A stretch of 64,000 bases of DNA from Burkholderiales bacterium RIFCSPHIGHO2_01_FULL_63_240 (lineage in GTDB: Bacteria; Pseudomonadota; Gammaproteobacteria; Burkholderiales; Burkholderiaceae_C): the NCBI GenBank assembly GCA_001770725.1, contig MERU01000013.1:62001-126000 (forward strand), read 5' to 3'. Below are positions 47,116-55,816 of this stretch, piece by piece. The stretch's first letter is position 1. Each line of letters begins with the position of its first letter. The translations under genes were made by a program, and so were the position numbers. A model generated the notes under the pieces. That model had not been told where the DNA came from, did not search any database, and saw only the letters and a program-made list of their open reading frames with translations.

Positions 47116-47482
47116 TAAACTAACTCTTCCTTAGTGGAAGCGTTGGCCTAACGCGCCGCACTGCCCACCGCGATCGGTCTGCAAGTACATCTTTTGCATC
47201 AACGGCCCTTAATTAGCGCTATATCGTTCAGGAAGCCTAATCCAACCCGTTACAAATGTGTAGGCCCCCAGCGCCACATTTTCCCCGCAAGCCCACGGCG
47301 GGGCTTAAATGGCGAAACCGGCTCGGCTTTGGCGTCTCGCGGGTGTCGAGGCGCAACGCGGCAAGATGGGCGCGCGAAGCGTCCTCGCGTCTGCAGCTGG
47401 CTTGAGTTGTTTGAACCCAGCGCCCGCATTGCGCGGAGTGAGTTCATAGGCCCCACCTTGCCGCGCGAGTACCGGACGCAGT
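47116..47482. other. non-coding stretch upstream of the HEPN-like gene
   Basis: The 367 bases before the response regulator hold no convincing gene. On the minus strand GCGCGTTAGGCC (GTTAGGC at 47146-47152) is a perfect GTTRRRY core site just upstream of the HEPN-like start. The rest is GC-rich with short palindromes such as CCCGCAAGCCCACGGCGGG near 47284. It could be a non-coding cassette or a decayed gene. Confidence 0.45.
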
Positions 47483-48130
47483 TCAGGCCGAAACCACCTG
47501 CTGCCTCACGGCATACAGCGCCAGCTCCACGTCATTGCGCACCCCGGTCTTCTCCAGGATCCGCGCCCGGTAAGTCGACACCGTGTTCGGCGACAGATTC
47601 AACAAAGAAGCAATCTGCCCCACCGACTGCCCCTGCGCCAACAACCTGAACACCTGGCTCTCACGCTGCGACAGGCTCTCGTGCGGCGCATGCGCCGACA
47701 CCTCGCTCACCGCGTTGGCCAGCAAGTCCGCCACCGAAGGCGTCAGGTAACGCCCGCCCGCCGCCGCCTTGCGCAAACCCGCCACGATGTCGTCCGGGTC
47801 GGCACTCTTGTTCAAGTAACCCGCCGCCCCGGCGCGGATGCACCGCACCGCGAACTGGTTGTCCGGGTAGGTGCTCAGCATCAGCACCGGCAGCCCCGCG
47901 AACTCGCTCTGCAACTGCCGCAGCACCTCCAGCCCATCGCGCCCCGGCAGGGCGATGTCCAGCAGCACCGCGTCCACCCCGCCCGGCGAGGCACGCAAGC
48001 ACTGCAGCGCCTCGCCGCCATGCGCGGCCTCCGCCACCACCACGATGCCCTCGTAATCGGCCAGCACCTGGCGCAGCCCCTCCCGCACGATGCGGTGGTC
48101 GTCCACGATCATCACGCGCACCGCGTTCAT
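47483..48130 (-). CDS. NarL/LuxR-family response regulator
   Basis: The 215-residue regulator has a receiver domain (VMIVDDHRIVREGLRQVL, phospho-Asp in AVLLDIALPGRDG, Lys in YLNKSADPDD). A LuxR HTH follows (LSQRESQVFRLLAQGQSVGQIASLLNLSPNTVSTYRARILEKTG). The start overlaps the stop of the kinase gene in an ATGA arrangement, so the pair is one operon. Targets are unknown. Confidence 0.95.
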   Translation of the reverse strand: MNAVRVMIVDDHRIVREGLRQVLADYEGIVVVAEAAHGGEALQCLRASPGGVDAVLLDIALPGRDGLEVLRQLQSEFAGLPVLMLSTYPDNQFAVRCIRAGAAGYLNKSADPDDIVAGLRKAAAGGRYLTPSVADLLANAVSEVSAHAPHESLSQRESQVFRLLAQGQSVGQIASLLNLSPNTVSTYRARILEKTGVRNDVELALYAVRQQVVSA

Positions 48131-49335
48131 GCCGCCCGCTCCTGCTGGTGCGTGCGCTCCAGCGGCATGCTCAGGATCACCTGGGTGCCCTGCCCCGGCT
48201 CGCTGGTGATCTGCAACCAGCCGCCGTGGTGCCCGGCCCGCTCGCGCATGCCCATCACCCCGAAGGCGTCGGCCCGCTCGAAGGCGCTCGGCGGTGCGCC
48301 CTTGCCATCGTCTTTCACCAGCAAGGTCAGGTCGCCCGGCGTGGCCCGCACGCGGATGGTCACCTCGCCGGCCTGCGCGTGGCGCGCCACGTTGCTGAGC
48401 ATCTCCTGGAAGATGCGGAAGATGGCGGTGGCCTGGTCGCCGTCGGGCGCGGGCAGGTTGGGCGCGATGTCGATGGACCAGTGGCATTGCCACTCGCCGC
48501 TGTCGATGAAGTCCTGCACCTGCCAGGCCAGCGTGGCCCACAGGCCCTGGTGGTCCAGGATGGAGGGGCGCAGGTCGGTGATGATGCGGCCCACGTTCTC
48601 CACCGCGTTGTCGATCAGGCCGCGCATGCCGTGGCACTTGCAGCGCAGCGTGGGCTCGTCGGCCACGCGCTTTTCCAGCCAGCTCACGTCCATCTTCAGG
48701 CCCACCAGCAGGCTGCCCAGCTCGTCGTGAATTTCTCGGGCGATGCGGGTGCGCTCGTCTTCGCGCACGTGTTCGAGGTGGGCCTGCAGGTCGCGCAATT
48801 GCGCCAGGGCCTGGCTGAGCGCCTGGGTGCGTTCGGCCACGCGGCGCTCGAGCTGCTCGCGGGCCTGCAGCAGCTGTTGCTCTTGCTGCTTGCGCTCGCT
48901 GATGTCCACGAAGGTGACCACGGCGCCCAGCACCTGGCCGGCGTCGAGGATGGGGTAGGAGGTGTACTCCACCGCCATCGGCGTGCCGTCGCGGCGCCAC
49001 AGCACCTCGCTGTCGATGCGGCAGGGCACGCCCGCGCGGAAGGCGCGGAAGATGGGGCAGTCGTCCACCGGGTAATGCGCCCCGTCGGCGTGGTGGTGGT
49101 GCGTGAGCTCGTGCATGTTGCGGCCCAGCACCTCGTCGGGGGTGTAGCCCAGCATGCGCGCGGCCGCCGGGTTGATGAAGCTGCACCGGCCTTCGGTGTC
49201 CACACCGTAGATGCCTTCGCCGGTGGCGTCGAGCAGCAGGCTCAGGCGGTCGCGCCAGACGGCGGCGGCGCGGGCGGCCTGGGGCACGGGCTCGGCAAGC
49301 AGGGCATCGGCAGGCAGCGAAGCGGGGTGGGACAT
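48127..49335 (-). CDS. PAS-containing NarX-type sensor histidine kinase
   Basis: The 402-residue kinase has a PAS domain (LLLDATGEGIYGVDTEGRCSFINPAAARMLGYTPDEVLG) with PAC-associated HHHHADGAHYPVDDCPIFRAFRAG, a coiled-coil linker, and an HisKA_3 dimerisation domain. The phosphohistidine lies in RIAREIHDELGSLLVGLKMD. The HATPase has LSNVARHAQAGEVTIRV and DAFGVMGMRERAGHHGG. It has no membrane segment and should sense a cytoplasmic signal. It phosphorylates the overlapping LuxR-type regulator. Confidence 0.95.
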   Translation of the reverse strand: MSHPASLPADALLAEPVPQAARAAAVWRDRLSLLLDATGEGIYGVDTEGRCSFINPAAARMLGYTPDEVLGRNMHELTHHHHADGAHYPVDDCPIFRAFRAGVPCRIDSEVLWRRDGTPMAVEYTSYPILDAGQVLGAVVTFVDISERKQQEQQLLQAREQLERRVAERTQALSQALAQLRDLQAHLEHVREDERTRIAREIHDELGSLLVGLKMDVSWLEKRVADEPTLRCKCHGMRGLIDNAVENVGRIITDLRPSILDHQGLWATLAWQVQDFIDSGEWQCHWSIDIAPNLPAPDGDQATAIFRIFQEMLSNVARHAQAGEVTIRVRATPGDLTLLVKDDGKGAPPSAFERADAFGVMGMRERAGHHGGWLQITSEPGQGTQVILSMPLERTHQQERAA

Positions 49336-49381
49336 GGTCCTGCCCCGGTTTGCAAGGGGCGTGCCACGCCGCCCCCGGGGT

Positions 49382-50329
49382 TCAGCCCCCGTAAGCGCGG
49401 CGCAGGGCCTCGGCCAGTTGCCGGTGAGCCAGCTCCGCCTCGGGGATGAAGCGGCCCAGGTTGATGAAGTCGTGGATCACGCCAGGCCAGACGGTCAACT
49501 CGGTGGGCACGCCGGCTTGCTGCAGCTTTTGCGCGTAAAGCTTGCCCTCGTCGGTCAGCGGGTCGCACTCGGCCAGGCCGATCCAGGCCGGGGCCAGGCC
49601 ACGGTGGTCGGGGGCGTGCAGGGGCTCGCGGTGCCAGCGCTCGCGCAGCTCGCCACCCCGGGCGTTCGTCTCGAACCAGTGCATCAGGTCCCACGACAGC
49701 AGGGTGTTGGCCGAGTAGGTCAGCAGCGAATCGGTCTTCATGCCGAGCTGCACCGAGGGGTAGAACAGGGCTTGCAGCACCAGCGGGATGCCGGCGTCGC
49801 GCGCCAGCAGGGCGGTGGACGCGGCCAGCGTGCCCCCGGCGCTGTCGCCACCCACGGCGATGCGGCGGCGGTCCAGGCCCTTGCCATGGCCGTGCTCGGC
49901 CAGCCACTGCAGCGCCGCGAAGCTGTCGTCCAGCCCGGCGGGGAAGCGGTTTTCAGGCGCCAGGCGGTAGTCGAGCGCCACCACGGCACCGCCGGAGTGC
50001 TGCGCCAGCACGGTGCACATCGACTCGCAGGTTTCGATGCCGCCGATGATGAAGCCGCCGCCGTGCAGGTACAGCAGCACCGGCAGGTCGGGCTCGGTGC
50101 TGGCGGCCCACAGGCGGGCGCGCATGTCGCCCCCCGGCCCGGGGATGGTGAAGTCTTCGACGCGGGCCATCGGCAGAGGCGGGTGGGCCGTGGCGCCCAC
50201 GCCGATCTTGTAGGACTGGCGGGCCTGCTCGATGGGCTGGGTGTAGATCGGCGGGAAGCCCGCCCGCTTGACGTTGTCCATCAGGGCCTGCACGGCCGGG
50301 GTGAAGGGGCTGCGGGGGGTCTCGCTCAT
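49382..50329 (-). CDS. alpha/beta hydrolase of the HSL (GDSAG) esterase family
   Basis: The 315-residue enzyme has the oxyanion motif LYLHGGGFIIGG, the nucleophile GGDSAGGTLA, an acid residue in ECDPLTDEG and catalytic His in WPGVIHDFINLG. This is the hormone-sensitive-lipase family of carboxylesterases. It has no signal peptide and probably hydrolyses short acyl esters. It follows the secreted 283-residue protein in the same direction after 45 bases. Confidence 0.93.
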   Translation of the reverse strand: MSETPRSPFTPAVQALMDNVKRAGFPPIYTQPIEQARQSYKIGVGATAHPPLPMARVEDFTIPGPGGDMRARLWAASTEPDLPVLLYLHGGGFIIGGIETCESMCTVLAQHSGGAVVALDYRLAPENRFPAGLDDSFAALQWLAEHGHGKGLDRRRIAVGGDSAGGTLAASTALLARDAGIPLVLQALFYPSVQLGMKTDSLLTYSANTLLSWDLMHWFETNARGGELRERWHREPLHAPDHRGLAPAWIGLAECDPLTDEGKLYAQKLQQAGVPTELTVWPGVIHDFINLGRFIPEAELAHRQLAEALRRAYGG

Positions 50330-50374
50330 GGTTGTCTTGTCTTTCGTGACTTCAGGGAAGGACCCAGGCACAGG

Positions 50375-51226
50375 TCAAGGTGCGGTGACCCGGATCTCGA
50401 GTTGCTCCGACCGGCTCTCGTCCAGGCTCCGGGTCGACAGCGTACCGGATTGCGTGTTCGAGCTTTGCCCGCCGTTGCGCGCCACCACCGTCCATTCGCC
50501 CAGGGGCACGCTGACGGTGCTGCTCAGCTCGCTGCGGCGCACCTGCCCATCGGGGTCGAGCTGGCCGCTGTAGGCGGCGCCCGGCTGGGCCGGCTCGCTC
50601 GAGCGCGCTTCGAGCTCGATGGTCACGGGCGCGCGCCCGCCCGGCCAGCGCGGCGTGACGACCAGGCCCTGGCCCAGGTCGATCCACGTCGTCTGCGGCA
50701 CGATCTGGATGGGGCTGCCACGGCCACGCCCTGGGTCGCGTGCTGGATCACGGCTGCGGCCACCGTGGCGCTCGGCCACCTCGTCGCCGTCCTGGCCCGA
50801 GCCTTCGAGCGGCCCGTACGAGGTCCAGCCACCACCGCCGCCCTGCCCGGCCCCCCAGGCCCACTGCCAGGTCGTCACGGGCTGGGAGCTGCCAAAGAAC
50901 AGGCGCGCCCGCCCGCCGTTGAGCACCGTCACCTGCTGCACCGAGTTGCCGCTGGACTCGGTCTGCGTGGTGCCGTAGGTGACGCCGGCCTGGCCGATCA
51001 CGCCCCGGCGGCTGTCGATGATGACCCGGCCCGTCTGGATGCCACCCTGGCGCAGCTGGCTGCTGCCCTGGCCGCCGATGCGCCACTCCACCAGCAGGTT
51101 GCGCGCGGGCAGGTCACGGGGGCCGGCGAGCGCGGCCGAGGGCACCAGGGCAGGCCAGGCCACCAGGCAGCTCACCGCGCAGGCCAGGACAAAACGGCGC
51201 TCAGGGATCAGGGGGGGCAGGTGCAT
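50375..51226 (-). CDS. exported protein of unknown function
   Basis: The 283-residue protein has a signal peptide (RRFVLACAVSCLVAWPALVPSAALA). The mature chain begins RDLPARNLLVEWRI and has beta-rich segments, for example GRVIIDSRRGVIGQAGVTYGTTQT, then a Gly/Arg-rich middle (GQGGGGGW to RDPGRGRGSP). Strands such as WIDLGQGLVVTPRWPGGRAPVTIELEARS recall secretin or pilus-associated beta domains, but I cannot assign a family. I chose the ATG at 51226 because it begins the signal peptide. Confidence 0.68.
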   Translation of the reverse strand: MHLPPLIPERRFVLACAVSCLVAWPALVPSAALAGPRDLPARNLLVEWRIGGQGSSQLRQGGIQTGRVIIDSRRGVIGQAGVTYGTTQTESSGNSVQQVTVLNGGRARLFFGSSQPVTTWQWAWGAGQGGGGGWTSYGPLEGSGQDGDEVAERHGGRSRDPARDPGRGRGSPIQIVPQTTWIDLGQGLVVTPRWPGGRAPVTIELEARSSEPAQPGAAYSGQLDPDGQVRRSELSSTVSVPLGEWTVVARNGGQSSNTQSGTLSTRSLDESRSEQLEIRVTAP

Positions 51227-51460
51227 GGTCGGGTCTCCGGTGGGGGCATGACAGCACGACAAGGAATGCGATCGCAAGATGTGAAACCAGCAACAAGGCC
51301 GCCGAGCGTGCTCATTTCCACATGTCAACAAATTCTCGGATGCGAGATGCTCAGGTCACGGTCTCAAGTGCCGAAAAGTGTTCAATCTGCCACGTCAGTC
51401 GCTGTCCGCATGGGTTGGCGTGGTGATTCAATGATTCCCCGAGCGATGGAGGCGGGTCAC

Positions 51461-52288
51461 ATGCAACTCGAAGCCCTTTTCAAACAACCCCAGGCCCTGC
51501 CGGCGATCCCCAAGATCGTGCACGAGCTGATCGACAGCTTCAACAACCAGGACGTGTCCATCGACGAGATTGCCAAGAAACTGGCGGCCGACCCGGTGCT
51601 CTCGGCCCGGCTGCTGCGCCTGGCGAACTCGGCCTACTACCATGTCTCGCGCACCATCGGCACCGTGGGTGAAGCGCTGTCGATGCTGGGCTTCGTGACC
51701 GTGCGCACCCTGGTCATCAGCTCCGGCCTGACCGGTGGCTACAAGGCCATGCCCGGCATGGACCTCAACAAGTTCTGGCGCTACAGCCTGCACACCGCCG
51801 CCGTGGCGGGCTGGCTGGCCAAGAAGACCGGCGTCAACGGCGACCAGGCCTTCACCGTGGCCCTGATGCACGCCATCGGCCAGCTGGTGATGCACGCCGG
51901 CATGCCCGAGCAGATGCTGTCGCTGGACAAGCAGGCTTCGCCGCTGGACTGCCGCCGCCTGGACATGGAGCAACAGTCCTTCGGCTACAACTTCGCCACC
52001 GTGGGCGCCGAGCTCTCGCGCCAGTGGCGCTTCCCGGTGAGCTTCGCCGAGGCGATCTCGCAGTTCCCCGATCCGGTGGCCGCACCGACCTTCAACCCCG
52101 TCGCCGGCGTGATCCACCTGGCCGCCTGGCGCGCCCGCGCCGAGCACAACGGCCTCAAGCCCGACGAGATGGAAGCCACCCTGCCCAAGGACGTGGCCAA
52201 GAAGCTGGGCCTGAACGCCGACACCCTGCTGCAGGACATGCCGCCCCTGTCGGAGCTGTCCGAAGGGCTGGAAGCGCTGCTGAGCTGA
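51461..52288 (+). CDS. HDOD-domain signalling protein
   Basis: The 275-residue protein is almost entirely one HDOD domain. It starts LEALFKQPQALPAIPKIVHELIDSFN, continues with LAADPVLSARLLRLANSAYY and SMLGFVTVRTLVISSGL, and has ALMHAIGQLVMHA where true HD domains have a metal site. HDOD proteins work as regulators or adaptors in motility, c-di-GMP and stress responses. The start has a GGAGG site. It is convergent with priA. Confidence 0.9.
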   Translation: MQLEALFKQPQALPAIPKIVHELIDSFNNQDVSIDEIAKKLAADPVLSARLLRLANSAYYHVSRTIGTVGEALSMLGFVTVRTLVISSGLTGGYKAMPGMDLNKFWRYSLHTAAVAGWLAKKTGVNGDQAFTVALMHAIGQLVMHAGMPEQMLSLDKQASPLDCRRLDMEQQSFGYNFATVGAELSRQWRFPVSFAEAISQFPDPVAAPTFNPVAGVIHLAAWRARAEHNGLKPDEMEATLPKDVAKKLGLNADTLLQDMPPLSELSEGLEALLS

Positions 52289-52292
52289 TCTT

Positions 52293-54449
52293 TCAGATCG
52301 ACAGCGGGTCCACATCCACCGCCCAGCGGACGAGTCCGCTGCGGCGGTGTTGCTGTGCCAGGGCCAGCCAGATGGGCTGCGCCTCGGTGAGCAAACGCTG
52401 CAGCGCCGGCCGCTGCGGCGACTCCAGCATCATCTGCGCACGTTCGATGTCCGCCACACGCTGCACCGGCGTGGGCACGGCCGGGTAGAGGGTCACCCCA
52501 CCGGCGATGTGTCCCACCGATTCGGCCGCGGCGCGCAGGAAGTCGGTGGCGGCGTCCTGCGTCTTGGCTTCGGCGCGCAGCAGGGCCAGGCTGGCGTAAG
52601 GCGGCAGGCCCGCCGATTGGCGCTCCTGCAGCTGCCGGGTGGCAAAGGCTTCGTAGTCGTAGTCGCGCAGCGCCTGGTAGAGCGGGTGCAGCGGGTGCCA
52701 GGTCTGCACCCACATCTCGCTGTGGCCGGCCACGTCGGCATCGCGCCCGGCTCGGCCCGCGGCCTGCAGCAAGAGCGCGAACTGACGCTCGGCGGCGCGG
52801 AAGTCGCTGGCGAACAGCGCCGCATCCGGGTTGACGGCCGCCACCAGCGTGATGCGCCGGAAGTCGTGCCCCTTGGCCACCATCTGCGTGCCCACGAGCA
52901 CATCGACGTCGCCCGCGTGCACGCTGGCCAGTTGCGTCTCGAGCGAGCCCTTGTGTTTGGTGACGTCGGCGTCGATGCGGCCCACGCGCGCGCCGGGCAG
53001 CGCCTCGGCAAGCTGCTCTTCCAGGCGTTCGGTGCCCCGGCCCACGGGCTGGATGTCCTGGTTGCCGCAGTCGGGGCAGGCGCGCGGCACGCGTTCGGTG
53101 AAGCCGCAATGGTGGCAGCGCAGCGTGCGGTCGACCTTGTGGAACACGCGCCAGGCGCTGCAGTGCGGGCAGCCGCTTTGCCAGCCACAGTCACCGCATT
53201 GCAGCACCGGGGCGTAGCCGCGCCGGTTGAGCAGCACCAGGCTTTGCTCTCCCCGCTCGACGCGCTCGGTGATGGCCGCCAGCAGCGGCGCCGACAGCGG
53301 CGGGGCCGACTCGCCCCGGCCCGGCTTCGGGGCCCGCGACATGTCCAGCAGCCGCACCTTGGGCATCACCCCGCCGCCGATGCGCTCGGGCATGGCCAGG
53401 CGCAGGTAGCGGCCGGTGCCGCCTTCGCTGGCGGGCAGGGCGTTGAACCAGGTCTCCAGGCTGGGCGTGGCCGAGCCCAGCAGCACCGGCACGCCTTCGA
53501 GCCGCCCGCGGTAGACGGCCAGGTCGCGCGCCGAGTAGCGGGCGCCGTCCTGCTGCTTGTAGCTGGGGTCGTGCTCTTCGTCGACGACGATCAGGCCCGG
53601 GCAGGGCAGCGGCGTGAACACCGACAGCCGCGTGCCCAGCACCACGTCGGCCTGGCCGCGCAGCGCCATCAGCCAGTTGCGCAGGCGCTGGGCCGGCGTC
53701 AGGCCGCTGTGCAGCGAGACGATGCGACGCCCCGCAAAGCGCGCCGCCACGCGGGCTTCGAGCTGGGGCGTGAGGTTGATCTCGGGCACCATCATCAGCA
53801 CCTGGCGGCCAGCATCGAGCACGCGCTGGGCCTCGCGCAGGTAGACCTCGGTCTTGCCGCTGCCGGTGCTGCCCCACAGCAGGCTCGTCTGGGGTGGCGA
53901 CGCGGCCAGGCGGGCCAGGGCCTCGGCCTGCTGGGCGCTGAGCTCGGGCAGGGGCTGGGGCGGGCTCGGGGGGGCGCCATCGGCGGTGTCATGGGCCGGG
54001 TCGTCGGGAGCCGCTTTGCCTGCCGCCGCCAGCTCGGCCGCCACGGCCTTGTCCAGCCGCTTGAGCCGGCGCGCCAGCTGCACCTGGTCGAGCTGGCGCA
54101 GCTCGGGCGGCAGCACCATCAGCGCCATCTCGCCCAGGCTGCGCTGGTAGTAGGCGGCCGCGAAGGCCACCAGCTTGCGCCAGGCCTCGGGCAATGGCGG
54201 CAGCGCCTCGAAGGTTTCGAGCACGGCCTTGAGCGATTCGGGCGGGACGTCCCCCTGGCTGGCGACCGGGTCCCAGACCACCCCGGTGACCACGCGCCGA
54301 CCCAGTGGCACCCTCACGAGGGCGCCGGCGGGCAGGGTTTGGGGGTGCAGGTAGTCGAGCGCGCCCCACAGGCCGCTGTGCTGGGGCGCCTCGACCACGA
54401 CCCCGACGCGGCAGGGCGCCTCGGGCGCGGTCGGAACAGGTGCGTGCAT
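52293..54449 (-). CDS. priA: primosomal protein N' (replication restart helicase)
   Basis: The 718-residue helicase restarts stalled replication forks. The N-terminal 3'-DNA-binding domain begins CRVGVVVEAPQHSGLWGALDYLHP. Helicase motifs include Walker A GSTGSGKTEVYL, DEEH (VVDEEHD) and GSATPSLETW. The zinc-binding cysteines run from CGDCGWQSGCPHC to CHHCGFTERVPRACPDCG. The C-terminal QAAGRAGRDADVAG is motif VI. I use the ATG at 54449. It is convergent with the HDOD gene, and its upstream region contains DnaA-box-like palindromes. Confidence 0.96.
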   Translation of the reverse strand: MHAPVPTAPEAPCRVGVVVEAPQHSGLWGALDYLHPQTLPAGALVRVPLGRRVVTGVVWDPVASQGDVPPESLKAVLETFEALPPLPEAWRKLVAFAAAYYQRSLGEMALMVLPPELRQLDQVQLARRLKRLDKAVAAELAAAGKAAPDDPAHDTADGAPPSPPQPLPELSAQQAEALARLAASPPQTSLLWGSTGSGKTEVYLREAQRVLDAGRQVLMMVPEINLTPQLEARVAARFAGRRIVSLHSGLTPAQRLRNWLMALRGQADVVLGTRLSVFTPLPCPGLIVVDEEHDPSYKQQDGARYSARDLAVYRGRLEGVPVLLGSATPSLETWFNALPASEGGTGRYLRLAMPERIGGGVMPKVRLLDMSRAPKPGRGESAPPLSAPLLAAITERVERGEQSLVLLNRRGYAPVLQCGDCGWQSGCPHCSAWRVFHKVDRTLRCHHCGFTERVPRACPDCGNQDIQPVGRGTERLEEQLAEALPGARVGRIDADVTKHKGSLETQLASVHAGDVDVLVGTQMVAKGHDFRRITLVAAVNPDAALFASDFRAAERQFALLLQAAGRAGRDADVAGHSEMWVQTWHPLHPLYQALRDYDYEAFATRQLQERQSAGLPPYASLALLRAEAKTQDAATDFLRAAAESVGHIAGGVTLYPAVPTPVQRVADIERAQMMLESPQRPALQRLLTEAQPIWLALAQQHRRSGLVRWAVDVDPLSI

Positions 54450-55474
54450 GGCGGGGATGTGTGTCAGGCAGATTCTGACAGAGGCGTGAAGACGGCCCGC
54501 CAAGTGCTTGATTTTCCTGGGGCACACCCTTATCCACGGGGACTGTGGATAACTTTGTGGGAAAGCTTTGCAGACGCGCGCTAAGTGCTTGTCGCACCGA
54601 CGTTTGGGTCAATTTGCCTCAGAATGAGGCAACGCGAAGCACCCTCTATGAATCAATGACTTAGACGCGTGCTGCGGCGCTTTGCCCGGCTTTGCGGACC
54701 CGCCCCAGCGCGGTGCACCCGCTTGGCGCCAAATGGGGATAACTGAGTCGCGAGCGATCAAAACAAAGGGTTTGCCCCAGTTGCTTGAAACCTGACACGG
54801 TTTGTCTCCCTCTGTGAACTTTGTCACAGCAGGCGCACGATCCGAAATCCCGGCGGACCGGGGTGGCGCATGGAACAACTCGCGACAGCCCCCCTCGGCA
54901 TCGGGCACCCCTCACTTAGGGTGCAAAGCCGATGCGACTCGCCAAGAGTGCCCTGTAAGTGCTTGATTCATGGGCTTTGCAGCCGAATCCACAGCCTGTG
55001 GATAACTTTGTGGGCAAAAACTGGGAGAACCCGTCTCCACTTTGCGCACCCCAGGCTTTCCCCAGGTTGTCGCTGACTTGCATCAAGGTGATTTTCTTCA
55101 ATCAAATCAATCACTTGTCACGTTGACACAGGGCATGCGGGGCGTTTGGCGCGATGGGGAAATTCAGCCCGTCCGCATGCTGCGTTTTGGGGATAAGTGC
55201 GGGCGCTTGAGCACGGTTTTCGCTCGGTTGTGGTCCGAAATGGGGAATCGGCTGGCGGGGCGCTTGCGCCGCGGCGCCGGCATGCCCTGCGGTGGCCCGT
55301 GGCGGCCCGGAGGCCCGCCTGGCGCCCCTGCGAGCAAGGGGCCTCCCGTGGCTCGGTCGGCTGCGTCAACAGGCTGACTCTCGGGTTATGCTTTGCGGGT
55401 GTCACCGCGCGGGTCGCCTGCTGACGTGCCCGGGAGCACCATCCACAACCCATCATTCCTTAGCGAGACAAAAG
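54450..55474. promoter_or_regulatory. 1-kb non-coding region with DnaA-box-like palindromes
   Basis: No credible gene lies between priA and the next gene. TTATCCAC-N7-GTGGATAA (54530-54552) and ATCCACAG-C-CTGTGGAT (54987-55003) are perfect palindromes around the DnaA-box consensus TTATCCACA. CTGTGGATAACTTTGTGGG occurs twice (from 54543 and from 54996). TGGGGATAA, one mismatch from the box, occurs at 54734 and 55188. AAGTGCTTG occurs three times (54502, 54583, 54957). The usual oriC neighbours dnaA, dnaN, gyrB and rpmH are absent. Confidence 0.6.
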
Positions 55475-55687
55475 ATGAGCTTCTCGATCGAATCCAAACT
55501 CGGCGACCTGCTGGACAACGAAACCACCAAGGCCATCCTGGAAAAGCACCTGCCCGGCATCTCCACCCACCCGCAAATCGGCATGGGCAAGGGTTTCGCC
55601 CTGTCGATGGTGGCCAAGTTCTCCGGTGGCCTGATCACCGATGACCTGCTGCAAAAGGTCGACGCCGAACTCAAGACCCTGGGCTGA
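55475..55687 (+). CDS. small helical domain protein
   Basis: The 70-residue protein reads MSFSIESKLGDLLDNETTKAI and continues with LEKHLPGIS and GMGKGFALSMVAKF. The pattern 'LGDLLDNxxxxxILxKHLPGxxxxPQIxMxxGxxL' also occurs at the C-terminus of various glycoside hydrolases and esterases (from memory). Here it is a stand-alone gene with its own strong terminator. Its role is unknown. Confidence 0.75.
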   Translation: MSFSIESKLGDLLDNETTKAILEKHLPGISTHPQIGMGKGFALSMVAKFSGGLITDDLLQKVDAELKTLG

Positions 55688-55728
55688 TCGCCCTGCTTCG
55701 GTGAGCGCCAGGCGCGCTCCCTCGGCAA

Positions 55729-55769
55729 CAAAAAAGCCTCCCCAGTCTCAGGACTCGGGAGGCTTTTTC
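55729..55769. terminator. strong bidirectional intrinsic terminator
   Basis: AAAAAAGCCTCCC (from 55731) and its complement GGGAGGCTTTTT (55757-55768) form a GC-rich stem flanked by A- and T-tracts. It ends the 70-residue gene on the plus strand and the convergent AdeT-like gene on the minus strand. Confidence 0.9.
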
Positions 55770-55816
55770 CTTGGTCGCGCAGGTGGGTGGCCGTGACCAG
55801 GCCACCCTGGCAACGC

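Noticed and set aside
47250-47456. 68-residue minus-strand frame upstream of the HEPN-like gene
   Set aside because: Arg/Pro/Gly-rich low-complexity composition and no ribosome site; looks like non-coding GC-rich DNA.
54609-54908. Short minus-strand frames in the gap upstream of priA
   Set aside because: Cysteine- and arginine-rich shadow-like composition, no ribosome site, and they overlap palindromic DNA.
54450-55474. Chromosomal replication origin
   Set aside because: None of the usual neighbours (dnaA, dnaN, gyrB, rpmH) is present; box clustering alone is not enough.
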